Of a stretch of 64,000 nt of DNA, positions 24,523 to 34,332 are shown in pieces. The notes under the pieces were generated by a model. The model did no database searches. It saw nothing but the letters and a program-made list of their open reading frames with translations, and had not been told where the DNA came from. Location of the stretch: NCBI RefSeq assembly GCF_002982135.1, contig NZ_CP019981.1, forward strand, positions 1,178,001 to 1,242,000, read 5' to 3'. How positions within the stretch are numbered: position 1 is the stretch's first letter; every line of letters begins with the position of its first letter. This DNA comes from Pediococcus inopinatus (GTDB taxonomy: Bacteria; Bacillota; Bacilli; Lactobacillales; Lactobacillaceae). Position numbers and translations under genes: made by a program.

Positions 24523-25791
24523 TTAATTAGCAGCCATTTTAGGAACAGTCTTCAAATTCTGCCAATCCTTTGAATAGAACCTCGAATTAATCTGATAATG
24601 GGGTGTTTTTTGTTTGGTAGTCAAAAATGGATCAACTGCCTGATCAACCGCCAACCAACCACGCCAACCTAAATGGATCGTGTCTTGCATAAAGTACGGT
24701 ACGTTACCTTTATCACTCAAGTCGCAAATGTTGGTAAAACCTTGCGATGTTAATTGATACCGAATTTTTTGATCAAATTCTTTCAGCATCTTTGGTGATA
24801 ATCCCGTATACTCACTCCACTTTTGATTAACTGGTGGAATAACAAATTCAACATTAGTATGCAAACTTGCAAATTGGTTTAAAACCAGTTCAAAATCACT
24901 AAATTCTGGGGATTGCGTATAGTTCCAATTGCGCTCGAAATTTTTGAATTTATTTTTCTTTTTCTCTAACCGCCGTTGATAAAAATGATTATCAATCCCA
25001 AATTTATTATTAGTTGTATGCAATTTTCCTTGCTCCACTGCCAACTTATCTAACGTTTTTATTTGATAGTTGGCTGGCAATTGCTTAGCAAAATGATCAA
25101 TTCGTTTTTGATTATTTTTTAGTTTAAGCGATGAAAAAAGTTGATCTTCATGCTGCAAAAGCCTTTTTTCATAGGTTAGGTAGGTCCTTTGCCCTGTCGT
25201 AATGCTTTTACCAGCAGCAACTCTTTTCAAAGCACTCGCAATTACATGATTGGCCTTTCCAGAAGGCATCTCAAGTAAACGTTTCGCCGCATAACGGTCC
25301 ATCTTTTGATCTTCGCGCTGATTTAAAAGCCACACGATTGACTGCAGTGGTGAGTAATAGAATGAAAATGCATCCTTACGTGCTCCCTTGTGTACAAACC
25401 ACTGAGGAGAGATCACAAAAACGGCCTTCCGATTCTTCAATTGGGGATCCACAAGCTGCATTTGAAAATAATGAGTCAAAGATTGGGTCCCCGGTGCACC
25501 CATCAGAAACGGGGTATAAGGCCGCTTATATTTTGTCGCCAGTACTGATGGATGAGAAAAGCTAAATCTTGAAAACTCTGAAGAGCCAAAAAATGGGACA
25601 AATTTCTTGTGTGAAAGGGCTGATTCCTTGATCACTTGACCCTTGAGAACATTTGGCGATAACGATACTGCCGCCTGGCGTTCCGTTTTGGAATTGATAT
25701 GACTCAACTTAAATGGGGAAAACAGAATTGCCAGTAACAGTACCCCGGCTAAAACCACTGGTCCAAAGATTAGAAAAAGTTTCTTAGCCAC
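24523..25791 (-). CDS. dltD: DltD, D-alanine transfer protein for lipoteichoic acid
   Basis: A 422-residue protein with one N-terminal membrane anchor and an extracellular SGNH-like domain. The catalytic Ser is in [11 protein letters not shown] near residue 70 and the Asp/His pair in [10 protein letters not shown] near residue 372. DltD performs a late step of D-Ala transfer to teichoic acid outside the cell. The start is GTG; it overlaps the dltC stop by one base (TAGTG), so translation is coupled. Confidence 0.93.
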   Translation of the reverse strand: MAKKLFLIFGPVVLAGVLLLAILFSPFKLSHINSKTERQAAVSLSPNVLKGQVIKESALSHKKFVPFFGSSEFSRFSFSHPSVLATKYKRPYTPFLMGAPGTQSLTHYFQMQLVDPQLKNRKAVFVISPQWFVHKGARKDAFSFYYSPLQSIVWLLNQREDQKMDRYAAKRLLEMPSGKANHVIASALKRVAAGKSITTGQRTYLTYEKRLLQHEDQLFSSLKLKNNQKRIDHFAKQLPANYQIKTLDKLAVEQGKLHTTNNKFGIDNHFYQRRLEKKKNKFKNFERNWNYTQSPEFSDFELVLNQFASLHTNVEFVIPPVNQKWSEYTGLSPKMLKEFDQKIRYQLTSQGFTNICDLSDKGNVPYFMQDTIHLGWRGWLAVDQAVDPFLTTKQKTPHYQINSRFYSKDWQNLKTVPKMAAN

Positions 25792-26027
25792 TAGTCTTGT
25801 AGTTCCTTAACTTGAGCAATAATTTTATTAGGCGTATCCCATTCACTGCGCTCAAATTCAGATACTGGTACAGCAATTCCAAGCTCACTTTGGAGTTGCA
25901 AAAGGAGTTGAACAGTCCCCATTGAGTCCAACAATCCAGCATCAAAAAGGTTGCTATCCATATCTGTACTTACGTCATTACCCGTTAGATCCTCTAAAAT
26001 ATTTAAAACTGTTTCTTTTGTGTCCAT
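25791..26027 (-). CDS. dltC: DltC, D-alanyl carrier protein
   Basis: A 78-residue acyl-carrier-type protein. The phosphopantetheine attachment Ser is in [11 protein letters not shown] near residue 36, in a small acidic four-helix domain. It carries D-Ala from DltA to the membrane. The ATG at 26027 follows GGGAG; an upstream in-frame ATG would overlap the ribosome site. Confidence 0.95.
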   Translation of the reverse strand: MDTKETVLNILEDLTGNDVSTDMDSNLFDAGLLDSMGTVQLLLQLQSELGIAVPVSEFERSEWDTPNKIIAQVKELQD

Positions 26028-26053
26028 TATATTTACTCCCTTCAAAAATTAAC

Positions 26054-27253
26054 TTACTTCACGAAAAACATTGTGTTTAAAAAGCCTGAAAATAGTAAAA
26101 ATGTAAAACAAACAAAGTTGAAAGTTATAAATGTTGCAAAAACTTCTGTAAACTTATTGTGTGGTAATTGGGCTTGGTGTTTTTTCTTGTATCTTAGCCA
26201 CCAATCATTCACAACGAGTGCGACCCCGTGTAAAATACCATAAGTAATATAATACCAAGTCACCCCATGCCAGAAACCCATAATTGTCATATTGATAATA
26301 TAGGTGACGTTAGCCGTTGTTTTTGGGCTCTTAAAAACTTTATGTTTCATTAAAAAGAAAACTAACCGCATATAAATGAAATCACGGAACCAAAATGATA
26401 AAGTCATGTGCCAACGATTCCAGAACTCTTTGATATTATGGGATTTAAACGGTGCATTAAAGTTAATCGGTGTTTCAACACCCATAAAATAACTTGTACC
26501 AATCGCAAACAAACTGTAACCCGCGAAATCAAAGAATAGATACATACTGTAAACATACATCACACCGACAAGCGACCAAGAAAGGCCATGAGCCATTAAA
26601 GCTTGATGCTGCAATTTAGGTAGTAACAGCGTCCCAAAAATGTAGGCCAACATATATTTATAAATAAATCCCATAAAAATATTGTGCAGCCCTTTTTGTA
26701 AAAGTTTCAAGTATTTATCTTGTTTAGGAACATTGTCGTAATCACGTTTGAACCGTCGATAGCGATCAATTGGTCCCGAAGAAATGGTTGGAAAGAAAAC
26801 TAGAAACTGTAGAAAGAACCACGGATCAAATTTTTTTAAAACCCCGTCACGAGATTCCATGATGGTCTGAACAACTTTGAACGTTAAATAACTAATCCCT
26901 AAGAACCCAATAATGGATTGCGTACCATTTTGAATAGCCGGGGTAATTTTAACAACTACCAATGGCAAAATTGCCAGAATCACAACTCCCACGAAGATAC
27001 CGGTCTGATTTTTCTTTTTTCGATACTCGATATATCCCCAAACCAACAGCACTTCATAGACTAGATACGCAATTAAAGCAATTCCTTGTGACAACTTGGA
27101 GCCACCAAAAATGAGAACTAAAAAGAAGAACGAAATTAAAGTTTCATACCAGTGAAATCTTCTGCCGCAAAGCAGGCCAATTACAATTGGTAAGAGTCCA
27201 AGCGCTAATATAGCGAAGTAGGTGGGGTTTTCATACGGTGTAAATGTTAACAT
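26054..27253 (-). CDS. dltB: DltB, MBOAT-family D-alanyl transferase
   Basis: A 399-residue polytopic membrane protein of the MBOAT family. The hallmark block SSGPIDRYRRFKRD near residue 158 and the catalytic His in MGFWHGVTWYYITYG near residue 328 are present. It moves D-Ala from DltC across the membrane with DltX and DltD. Its ATG overlaps the dltA stop by one base. Confidence 0.95.
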   Translation of the reverse strand: MLTFTPYENPTYFAILALGLLPIVIGLLCGRRFHWYETLISFFFLVLIFGGSKLSQGIALIAYLVYEVLLVWGYIEYRKKKNQTGIFVGVVILAILPLVVVKITPAIQNGTQSIIGFLGISYLTFKVVQTIMESRDGVLKKFDPWFFLQFLVFFPTISSGPIDRYRRFKRDYDNVPKQDKYLKLLQKGLHNIFMGFIYKYMLAYIFGTLLLPKLQHQALMAHGLSWSLVGVMYVYSMYLFFDFAGYSLFAIGTSYFMGVETPINFNAPFKSHNIKEFWNRWHMTLSFWFRDFIYMRLVFFLMKHKVFKSPKTTANVTYIINMTIMGFWHGVTWYYITYGILHGVALVVNDWWLRYKKKHQAQLPHNKFTEVFATFITFNFVCFTFLLFSGFLNTMFFVK

Positions 27254-28776
27254 TACGAATTAACCTCACTCATAATTGATTTCAAATCTATTTTGCCATT
27301 AGCAGTCAGCGGCAGGCTCGTTTTGAAAACAAGTCGATTTGGGACCATATATGCCATCATGGTAGCCTGCAAGTCTTTTTTTATAGCCATTGTTAAGGCC
27401 ATTTTCGATTCAAAATCGTTGTCTTCTGCAATCACATACGCAATTAATTGGGCCACTTTATGATTGGCGTCGTATTTTGGAACTGCCACTGCTTGTTTAA
27501 TAAATCTTTGTGCATTCAAAAAATGATTGACTTCTTCTAATTCTATTCGATATCCATGTAATTTTATTTGAAAATCCAGCCGACCTAAGTAGTGCAAAAT
27601 ATTATTTTTATCCTTTGTACCTAAATCACCTGAATGATAAACACGGTGATTATCAGTCTGCTTGAAGGCTTGAGCTGTTTTAGTTGGATTATTCAAGTAC
27701 CCTTTAGAAACACTAGGACCAGAAATAACTAGTTCGCCTGTTTCACCAGGTGTAACACGCTGCCCAACTTGATCAACCACTTCAATTTCCATATCTGATT
27801 TAATCTTACCAATTGGTAACCGCTGGTAATCCTTTAAGACTTCTTGTGTAATTTCAATTGACGTTACCGCAACCGTAGCCTCAGTTGGACCATAAGTATT
27901 ATAGATTTTAGCTTGCGGGAATCGTTCTTTCAATTGAGTAGCTGTGCGGTGCGTTAACTCTTCACCACAAAACAGAAATCGGCTCAAGATTGGGTAATGT
28001 GTCGCATCAAACTCTGGCTGTAACAAACAAATATCAACAAATGACGGCGTTGACACCCATACATTCAGTTTCATATGTGGTAAATATTCAAAAAGTTGTT
28101 TAAAGTTATCTGTAATTTTTTTAGGTAAAACTCGTAAAGTTCCGCCACTCACCAACGTTGGGTAAAGGCTCATCACTGATAGATCAAAGGAATATGGTGC
28201 TTGAGCTAAACTTACTGGGGCTTTTGGTAAATCAAAATCTGTTAACATCCAATTGACGAAACTTGTTAAATTCTGATGGCTAATTTGAACCCCTTTTGGT
28301 TTTCCAGTTGTACCAGATGTAAAGATAATATAATAATTTTGATCATCTGAAACTGCCAGACTTGGATCATAATTCCCAGTTGTTTTGAAAATTTGCGCCA
28401 ACTTATCAGGCCCAATTACCGGAATTTCTTTGATTGAAACTGGCAGTGGTTCCACCGCAATGCAAGCAGCAGGGTCGGCAATTTCTTGAATCATTTCTAT
28501 TCGATCGTTTGGTGAATGTTGATCAATTGGAATGTAAGCATGTCCACTTTTTACAATTCCTAAAAATGTCGCCACCATTTCAAAACTTTGTTCACCAAAC
28601 ACCATAATTGGAGCTCCAACGGTTAACTTCATTTGGCAAATTTTACTAGCCAATGCGTCTGAATAACATTTCAATTCATGATAGGTATGCGTCTCACCCA
28701 AATAATCATAAGCAATACGATTTGGTGTAAGCTCACTATTTTTATCAATTGCATTAATCACGTTCGTAATTTGCAT
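27253..28776 (-). CDS. dltA: DltA, D-alanine--[carrier protein] ligase
   Basis: A 507-residue adenylate-forming enzyme that activates D-Ala with ATP and loads DltC. Motifs include YIIFTSGTTGKPKG near residue 150, NTYGPTEATVA near 293, and HSGDLG then GRLDFQIKLHGYRIEL near 380-405; the terminal Lys in TANGKID is present. The ATG at 28776 follows AGGGGGG. It lies 29 bases after dltX. Confidence 0.95.
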   Translation of the reverse strand: MQITNVINAIDKNSELTPNRIAYDYLGETHTYHELKCYSDALASKICQMKLTVGAPIMVFGEQSFEMVATFLGIVKSGHAYIPIDQHSPNDRIEMIQEIADPAACIAVEPLPVSIKEIPVIGPDKLAQIFKTTGNYDPSLAVSDDQNYYIIFTSGTTGKPKGVQISHQNLTSFVNWMLTDFDLPKAPVSLAQAPYSFDLSVMSLYPTLVSGGTLRVLPKKITDNFKQLFEYLPHMKLNVWVSTPSFVDICLLQPEFDATHYPILSRFLFCGEELTHRTATQLKERFPQAKIYNTYGPTEATVAVTSIEITQEVLKDYQRLPIGKIKSDMEIEVVDQVGQRVTPGETGELVISGPSVSKGYLNNPTKTAQAFKQTDNHRVYHSGDLGTKDKNNILHYLGRLDFQIKLHGYRIELEEVNHFLNAQRFIKQAVAVPKYDANHKVAQLIAYVIAEDNDFESKMALTMAIKKDLQATMMAYMVPNRLVFKTSLPLTANGKIDLKSIMSEVNS

Positions 28777-28805
28777 TGTTTCCCCCCTAATACTTTTCAA
28801 ATCAC

Positions 28806-28955
28806 TTAAAACTCATTGTAGATAAATGTGCCACCGCTAATTCCGCTGTAACCATATAAATATACCAAAATTAAAAAAACAAAAAAATAAAAAAACATAC
28901 GCCCCAGAAACTTCACCCATTCCCGCTGCCATAATGTTTTTAACTGATTTTTCAT
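28806..28955 (-). CDS. dltX: DltX, small membrane protein of D-alanylation
   Basis: A 49-residue protein. A basic N-terminus (KNQLKTLWQREWVKF) leads into one transmembrane helix rich in Phe/Leu, then the conserved C-terminal tail ending GTFIYNEF. DltX is needed with DltB and DltD for D-Ala export in Gram-positives. AGGGGGG sits before the ATG at 28955. It is the first gene of the dlt operon. Confidence 0.88.
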   Translation of the reverse strand: MKNQLKTLWQREWVKFLGRMFFYFFVFLILVYLYGYSGISGGTFIYNEF

Positions 28956-28992
28956 GTTTCGCCCCCCTCGAATGCACGTCTGCACCTTTCAC

Positions 28993-29021
28993 AGTATCTC
29001 ATGAATTAATTGACGTGTAAA
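28993..29021 (-). promoter_or_regulatory. Promoter of the dlt operon
   Basis: -35 TTTACA (29016-29021) and -10 GATACT (28993-28998) are separated by 17 bases on the minus strand, about 37 bases before dltX. No regulator site is recognised. Confidence 0.55.
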
Positions 29022-29105
29022 TATGTTTCAGTATAATCAATTAATCTTCTCGTAACAATCCATTAACATAACTGTTAACTAATTCTTTATATACTTTAAG
29101 AAACA

Positions 29106-29132
29106 ATAAAAAACCACGGTATAAATATGGCT
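29106..29132 (-). terminator. Distal arm of the trxA terminator, split by an IS
   Basis: On the minus strand this arm reads AGCCATATTTATACCGTGGTT and is followed by TTTTTTATTG. It pairs with the arm at 30640-30660 (20 of 21 bases). The two arms are now 1.5 kb apart because an IS3 element sits in the loop. In this state the hairpin could form only across the whole element. Confidence 0.75.
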
Positions 29133-29166
29133 AAAATGAAGTGAACCCTTAAAATTGGACAAATTA

Positions 29167-30039
29167 TTAAGCTGCTTTTTGAACAGCGAGTTCTCGGTAT
29201 TTTACCGGGGGCTTGCCGTTTAATTTTGTTTTGATACGACGGTTGTTATAGAAGTCTATCCAATCTTTCATTGCTTGAATTAGGCTAGTTTTATCTTCAA
29301 AATGTTCATCCATCATTTCTGCTTTCATAATATGAAAGAATGACTCCATTACTGCATTATCAAGGCAAGTCGCTTTACGAGACATACTTTGGAATGCATG
29401 ATGTTCTTTCAAGAGCGTTCGCCATTGGCGATGTTGATACTGAAAGCCTTGGTCAGTATGAACTGTTGTCCGATAATTTAGTGCCGGAAGTCCTTCTAAA
29501 GCTTCTTTGAGCGGTTTAATGGCGAATTCAACTGTTGGATGTTCACTTATATTAAATGCTAAAATTTCTCCAGAGAATAAATCTAGTACCGGTTCCAAAT
29601 AAACGCGTTCATTTGTTCCCATAGATCCATATCGAAATTCACTGACGTCTGCTACAAGTTTTTGATAGGGTCTGTCGGTCTTAAAGCGACGCTTTAACCG
29701 ATTAGGGGCAATCCTACCAACTAATCCTTTATACGAGTTATATTTACGAGTTTGGCGATTAAAGGCATGACATATCCAGGCATGTTCTTGCATAATACGT
29801 AAAACCCGCTTGTGATTTATCTGAAATCCTAAATCATGCAGAGCACTTGTAATTCGACGGTACCCGTACTTCTTTGTGTATTTTAAATCTTGTTGTCGAA
29901 TTTCATCAATTGCTTGAATAACTTGATCGTCATTGAATTTTCGACCTTCATGATTTCGAGTGTAGTAATACGTGCTACGCGGTATTTTAATTACTTTGAG
30001 AATCAATTTAATTGATACTTGGAATATTTGCCTCAACAC
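29167..30039 (-). CDS. IS150-type transposase OrfB
   Basis: A 290-residue DDE transposase with HTH_21 segment (YRRITSALHDLGFQINHKRV). The rve core has Asp in LVADVSEFRYG, Asp in VHTDQGFQYQH and Glu in MESFFHIMKAEMMDE. The frame is intact. It is in the -1 frame relative to orfA and probably translated mostly as an OrfAB fusion after slippage at CGGAAAAAATC near 30080. Confidence 0.88.
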   Translation of the reverse strand: MLRQIFQVSIKLILKVIKIPRSTYYYTRNHEGRKFNDDQVIQAIDEIRQQDLKYTKKYGYRRITSALHDLGFQINHKRVLRIMQEHAWICHAFNRQTRKYNSYKGLVGRIAPNRLKRRFKTDRPYQKLVADVSEFRYGSMGTNERVYLEPVLDLFSGEILAFNISEHPTVEFAIKPLKEALEGLPALNYRTTVHTDQGFQYQHRQWRTLLKEHHAFQSMSRKATCLDNAVMESFFHIMKAEMMDEHFEDKTSLIQAMKDWIDFYNNRRIKTKLNGKPPVKYRELAVQKAA

Positions 30040-30044
30040 AGTCG

Positions 30045-30581
30045 CTATTTTCGAGATTTCCTTTGTGCTGATTTTTTCCGAGCTAAGGCTTCTAATTTTT
30101 TTAAGTATTCATTCTCAATCTTCAACATTTGATTCTCTTTTTGGAGTTGCTTTAAAGTATCTTTTGTTGTTGAGTTGTCCTTTTGGACAACTGGTTTAGC
30201 GTTCTCATTCTTGTGTTTTGCCATATTTTTCGAGTTGCCTCGCTTTCGCTCAAGCCCTTCAATTCCTAATGTCTCAAATCGCTTTTCCCATTGCCAAATT
30301 GTACTTGGCGAGGATAAATTAAAGTGTAAGGCGGTTACTGAAAGTGAGGCCTGATTTTGTTTCCTCCAGTTTAATACATCAACTTTAAACTGACTAGTGT
30401 ATTCTAAGTCCATGGCTTTTGGCTGAAGTCCTTTAATACCAAATCTTTCAAATCGCTGAATCCAAATTGAAACGGTAGCCTTGCTGCCAATCCCATACTT
30501 TCTCGCTAGTGAATAAGCTGCCTGACCGCTTAAATACTCGGTGACAATCTTAACTTTAAAATCGAAATTAAATTTACTCAT
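30045..30581 (-). CDS. IS150-type OrfA
   Basis: A 178-residue protein with two tandem helix-turn-helix units ([20 protein letters not shown] and [19 protein letters not shown]) and a C-terminal coiled coil ([20 protein letters not shown]), the usual IS150 OrfA layout. The ATG at 30581 has GGGGG about ten bases upstream; a longer frame starts inside that site. Confidence 0.85.
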   Translation of the reverse strand: MSKFNFDFKVKIVTEYLSGQAAYSLARKYGIGSKATVSIWIQRFERFGIKGLQPKAMDLEYTSQFKVDVLNWRKQNQASLSVTALHFNLSSPSTIWQWEKRFETLGIEGLERKRGNSKNMAKHKNENAKPVVQKDNSTTKDTLKQLQKENQMLKIENEYLKKLEALARKKSAQRKSRK

Positions 30582-30639
30582 AAATGAAACCCCCAAAATT
30601 GGATTTTTCTGTCCAACCTTGGGGGTTCACTTTAAAACA

Positions 30640-30660
30640 AGCCAGATTTATACCGTGGTT
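30640..30660 (-). terminator. Proximal arm of the trxA terminator
   Basis: AACCACGGTATAAATCTGGCT on the minus strand, starting 18 bases after the trxA stop. Its partner arm with the T-run lies at 29106-29132 beyond the IS3 element. Confidence 0.75.
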
Positions 30661-30678
30661 GCTATTATTTAACTCTAA

Positions 30679-30990
30679 TTAAGCGTACTGCTCTAAAACT
30701 TTTTCGATCTGTTCTTTTGAGTGATAGCCCACCAATGTATCCACAACAGCGCCATCTTTTTTAACCATCAATGTAGGAATACTCATAATCCCAAAGCTTT
30801 GAGCAGTTTCAGGATTGGCATCTACATCCATCTTTGTAAACTTAACTTTATCGTTCATTTCACTCTCAAGCTGTTCAACAACTGGAGATTGCATCCGACA
30901 AGGTCCACACCATGTTGCCCAAAAGTCAGTCAATGTTACACCCTGACCAGTTTTTTCTTTGAAATCATCATCTGTAATTGTTTCTACCAT
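30679..30990 (-). CDS. trxA: Thioredoxin
   Basis: A 103-residue thioredoxin with the redox motif ATWCGPCRMQSP near residue 28, cis-Pro in MSIPTLMV and the normal fold length. It reduces protein disulfides in the cytoplasm. The ATG at 30990 follows GAGGG; an in-frame ATG seven codons upstream lies before that site. It follows mutS2, as in many Bacillales and Lactobacillales. Its terminator has been opened by an IS3 insertion. Confidence 0.95.
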   Translation of the reverse strand: MVETITDDDFKEKTGQGVTLTDFWATWCGPCRMQSPVVEQLESEMNDKVKFTKMDVDANPETAQSFGIMSIPTLMVKKDGAVVDTLVGYHSKEQIEKVLEQYA

Positions 30991-31074
30991 CTTGATAGCC
31001 CTCTTTCTCAATATCTGTTACTAGTTTATCAAAGAATTATCTAATTACCAAAAATTTTGCTTACAAAAAATTAG

Positions 31075-33432
31075 TTATTTAAATTGAACCACTGTTGCCC
31101 CATTACCACCGGCATTTGGAGTAGCATATTCAAAATGTTTAACTTGACGATTTCTTTGCAAATATTCCGTAATTCCCTTTCGCAAAGCCCCAGTTCCTTT
31201 ACCATGCACAATCGTGACCATTGGATAACCTGCCAATAACGCTGAATCAACATAACGATCAACTTCCGTCATCGCTTCTTCATAACGTTTACCACGCAAA
31301 TCCAGCGTTGGTTTAACAGATGAACTGGAACGCCGAATAGTTGTATGATTCTTTTGCGGTTGTTCTTTTTCAGGCGCGAGTTTTTCAATCTCATCCGTTG
31401 GCACTTTCATCTTAATAATGCCCATTTGGACTTCCCAATGCTTTTTATCTGTTTGCCGTAAGAGCGACCCACGTTGTCCGTAACTAGTCACCATGACATC
31501 ATCATTAGGTTTTAGGGCCTGTTTTGCTTTAGCCCGTTGCAAAACCCGATTCTTTTTCAAATTTGGTGCTTGGTGGAGCGCATTTAACTCACTTTTAGAA
31601 TCAATGAGTTGATTTTCCTTAATCGCTGCTCCACCTTGCATTTCCATTTTTCTTAGTCGTTTGATAATAACATCCGTTTTTTCTTCGGTATCTTCAACTA
31701 ACTTGTTAGCTTCTAATTTTGCCTTTTCTAGATACTGATCTTTGGAATTACGTAATTTCTGATACTCATTAGCTAGATCTTTGTGCAGTGATTCTGCTTC
31801 CGCTACTTCCACCTTTAATTTTGCAGCTCGATCGGCGGCTTCTTTTTGGCGCGCAGATAGATCAGCTATCATCGCACTCAAATCCTGACTGTCCTGATCA
31901 ATTAAAGATCTTGCCTGCATAATCACACCAGGTTCGATCCCCAAACGAGTCGCAATATCAAACGCATTACTACTCCCAGGAATACCAACTAACAACTTAT
32001 ATGTTGGTTCTAAAGATTCTGTATCAAATTCCATACTGGCGTTCATTGTCTCTGGACGATTATAACCGTACGCCTTTAACTCTGGATAATGCGTTGTCGC
32101 CATCACGTAACTACCAGAACTACCAACCCGATCTAAAATAGCAATCGCGAGAGCAGCCCCTTCTTTTGGATCGGTACCCCCGCCAAGTTCATCAAACAAA
32201 ACCAAGCTACGTTCATCAATTTGATCTAAAATTTTCACAATATTATCCATGTGTGAAGAAAAAGTACTCAAATTTTGTTCAATTGATTGTTCGTCACCAA
32301 TGTCGGCAAATATTTCAGTAAAGATTCCCATCTGACTATTTTCCGAAACTGGAATAAATAAACCTGATTGCGCCATTAGTTGCAATAATCCAAAAGTTTT
32401 TAAAGTAATTGTTTTTCCACCGGTATTTGGTCCGGTGATAATTAAAGCTTTATAATCTTCTCCAAGATCAATGTCATTTGGCACAATCTTTTTTGGATCA
32501 ACTAGAGGATGTCGAGCTTGTCGAAAATGCACTTGATTTTGCTCTGAAATAGTTGGTTCCGTAGCCTTAATTTCAGCCGCATAACGAGCCTTGGCATTGA
32601 TAAAATCCAAATGTCCTAAAATTTTTGCATTATTTAACAAGTCTTCTCGATAAGGAATTAGCGATTCTGATAATTCAGTTAAGATTCGTTCTTCCTCAGT
32701 TTTTTCTTCAACTTGATTTTGCCGTAAACGATTATTAAGTTCCATCACCGCTTGGGGCTCAATGTACATCGTTTGACCAGAAGCACTTTGATCGTGCACT
32801 ACCCCACCAAAATGGCTTCGGTACTGGGCCATGACCGGAATAACATACCGACCATCTCGCATTGTAATAATCGAGTCACTTAAATACTTGGCATCTTTTC
32901 CACGGGTATAGCCGTCCATCTTCGCTCTAATTTCTGATTCGGTAGATGAAATTCGATTACGAATTCCAAATAACTTATCGGAAGCTTCGTTGGTGATATG
33001 GCCATCGCCCTCAATAGATTTCATTAACCGTTTCGATATTTCTGGTAGCGCCTGTAATTTATCGACAGTCGTATATAAGGTCCGAAATTCAATTTTTTCT
33101 TCTTGGAGTTTCTTAAAAAAATTAAGCACATCTTGCGTAGTTCGTAACATCTTTGTCACTTGTGATAATTCAAGCCCACTTAAAGTTGCGCCTATTTCAA
33201 GGCGTTTCATCTGTGGAGAAATATTAGCAAGCCTTGCAATTGGAATTCCACCCTTTAATCGGTAGGCATCCGCTCCATCTAATGTCTCGGTAAGTGCTCG
33301 TTGAATTTGATCTTGGTTTACCATTGGTTCTAGATTAGCTAGTTCTTGTTTTCCATTATCAGAAGTCAAATATGGTTTCAGTTTGTCTTTAACTTTTTGA
33401 TATTCTAGTGTTTCAAAAATTTTTTTATTCAT
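31075..33432 (-). CDS. mutS2: MutS2, Smr-domain endonuclease / ribosome rescue ATPase
   Basis: A 785-residue protein lacking the MutS mismatch-binding domain. It has the core lever, ATPase with Walker A ITGPNTGGKT near residue 330, FDELGGGTDP near 410, a long coiled coil (~520-640) and a C-terminal Smr domain (LDLRGKRYEEAM then IVHGKGTGAL). MutS2 suppresses homologous recombination and in Bacillus acts on collided ribosomes. The ATG at 33432 has AAAGGA upstream; a GTG just before it is less likely. Confidence 0.95.
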   Translation of the reverse strand: MNKKIFETLEYQKVKDKLKPYLTSDNGKQELANLEPMVNQDQIQRALTETLDGADAYRLKGGIPIARLANISPQMKRLEIGATLSGLELSQVTKMLRTTQDVLNFFKKLQEEKIEFRTLYTTVDKLQALPEISKRLMKSIEGDGHITNEASDKLFGIRNRISSTESEIRAKMDGYTRGKDAKYLSDSIITMRDGRYVIPVMAQYRSHFGGVVHDQSASGQTMYIEPQAVMELNNRLRQNQVEEKTEEERILTELSESLIPYREDLLNNAKILGHLDFINAKARYAAEIKATEPTISEQNQVHFRQARHPLVDPKKIVPNDIDLGEDYKALIITGPNTGGKTITLKTFGLLQLMAQSGLFIPVSENSQMGIFTEIFADIGDEQSIEQNLSTFSSHMDNIVKILDQIDERSLVLFDELGGGTDPKEGAALAIAILDRVGSSGSYVMATTHYPELKAYGYNRPETMNASMEFDTESLEPTYKLLVGIPGSSNAFDIATRLGIEPGVIMQARSLIDQDSQDLSAMIADLSARQKEAADRAAKLKVEVAEAESLHKDLANEYQKLRNSKDQYLEKAKLEANKLVEDTEEKTDVIIKRLRKMEMQGGAAIKENQLIDSKSELNALHQAPNLKKNRVLQRAKAKQALKPNDDVMVTSYGQRGSLLRQTDKKHWEVQMGIIKMKVPTDEIEKLAPEKEQPQKNHTTIRRSSSSVKPTLDLRGKRYEEAMTEVDRYVDSALLAGYPMVTIVHGKGTGALRKGITEYLQRNRQVKHFEYATPNAGGNGATVVQFK

Positions 33433-33516
33433 CACTTATAGTCCTTTGTTCATCTAATCGTACTTGACGTGTTTATTACCTAATTTTATCTTAACCCAAA
33501 CAACAAGTTTATCAAA

Positions 33517-33565
33517 CAAAAAACGATCAGATCTGAATATTGAGTCTTCTCAGATTCGATCGTTT
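33517..33565 (-). terminator. Terminator after the DUF1292 gene
   Basis: The arms AAACGATCAGATCTGA (33521-33536) and TCAGATTCGATCGTTT (33550-33565) pair with a small internal mismatch, and T-rich sequence follows on the minus strand. It ends the ireB-ruvX-DUF1292 transcript. Confidence 0.85.
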
Positions 33566-33585
33566 ACTTATTCTGTAACTGTAGA

Positions 33586-33882
33586 TTAATCTTCGTCATT
33601 GTCACCTAAAAAGGTGTTCAAAACTTCTTCAGCCATCTTCCATTCATCGTCTGATTCAATTTCGTTTAACTGACCCTCGTCTGCATTACCATCCGCATCA
33701 GGAATGTATGAGTATGCCTGAATATCTACTTCTGCATCGTCCTCTGCGTCAGATGGATACAAAAACATATATGACTTACCATAATCTTCAGAATCGAATG
33801 TAAATAAAACGTTGTAAAGTTCTTCATTTCCGTGTTCGTCAACGAGTGTAATTTGTTGTTCTTTATCTGCTTCTTCGCTCAT
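33586..33882 (-). CDS. DUF1292 family protein (YrzB-like)
   Basis: A 98-residue very acidic protein with the family core ITLVDEHGNEELYNVLFTFD at the N-terminus. It is the third gene of the conserved ireB-ruvX-DUF1292 cluster found across Firmicutes. Function is not known. It starts 9 bases after ruvX. Confidence 0.88.
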   Translation of the reverse strand: MSEEADKEQQITLVDEHGNEELYNVLFTFDSEDYGKSYMFLYPSDAEDDAEVDIQAYSYIPDADGNADEGQLNEIESDDEWKMAEEVLNTFLGDNDED

Positions 33883-33891
33883 TAGAAATCC

Positions 33892-34332
33892 TCACTTCAA
33901 TTTATTTAGTAGTTTACCTTGGCGATTTAAATAGTTTTCAAGAATCAAGCTAGCTGCTAATTTATCAATAACTTTTTTTCGCTTTTTTCGAGAAGTATCA
34001 GCCTGCTCGATTAACATTCGTTGCGCCTCAACGGTTGTTAATCGCTCATCTTCATAATCAACTGGTAAATCAAATGTATCAATCATCAGTTGGCCATATG
34101 CTTTTGCAGCATCAACCCGAGGGCCAGACGTATTATTCATATTTTTAGGCAGTCCAACCACAATTCCAGCCACTTCGTATTGAGCAACTAATTCTTTCAT
34201 GCGGTCTAAACCAAATTCTTTTTGTGCTTCATTGATTGGTACGATCTCCACGCCCTGTGCAGTCCATCCCAAGGCATCACTGACCGCGATTCCGACCGTT
34301 TTTGAGCCAACATCTAATCCCATTAATCTCAT
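33892..34332 (-). CDS. ruvX: RuvX/YqgF, Holliday junction resolvase-like 16S rRNA processing nuclease
   Basis: A 146-residue RNase H-fold protein. [19 protein letters not shown] at the N-terminus holds the first catalytic Asp, [15 protein letters not shown] is near residue 58, [12 protein letters not shown] near 93 and [13 protein letters not shown] near 123. It is implicated in 16S rRNA 5' maturation and possibly junction resolution. Its ATG overlaps the ireB stop by four bases. Confidence 0.92.
   Translation of the reverse strand: MRLMGLDVGSKTVGIAVSDALGWTAQGVEIVPINEAQKEFGLDRMKELVAQYEVAGIVVGLPKNMNNTSGPRVDAAKAYGQLMIDTFDLPVDYEDERLTTVEAQRMLIEQADTSRKKRKKVIDKLAASLILENYLNRQGKLLNKLK

Larger units (their letters stand above)
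29137..30632 (-). mobile_element. IS3-family element (IS150-like) in the trxA terminator loop
   Basis: About 1.5 kb with orfA (183-codon frame) and orfB. Terminal inverted repeats share AAGTGAACCC and a nearby TTGGACA (ends at about 29139 and 30632). TAAAA occurs directly at both borders (29132-29136 and 30633-30637) and may be the target duplication. It lies between the two arms of the trxA terminator. Confidence 0.85.

Noticed and set aside
30721..31044. Plus-strand frame of 107 codons over trxA
   Set aside because: Opposite an intact thioredoxin gene; Cys/His-rich reading of reverse codons, no start signal.
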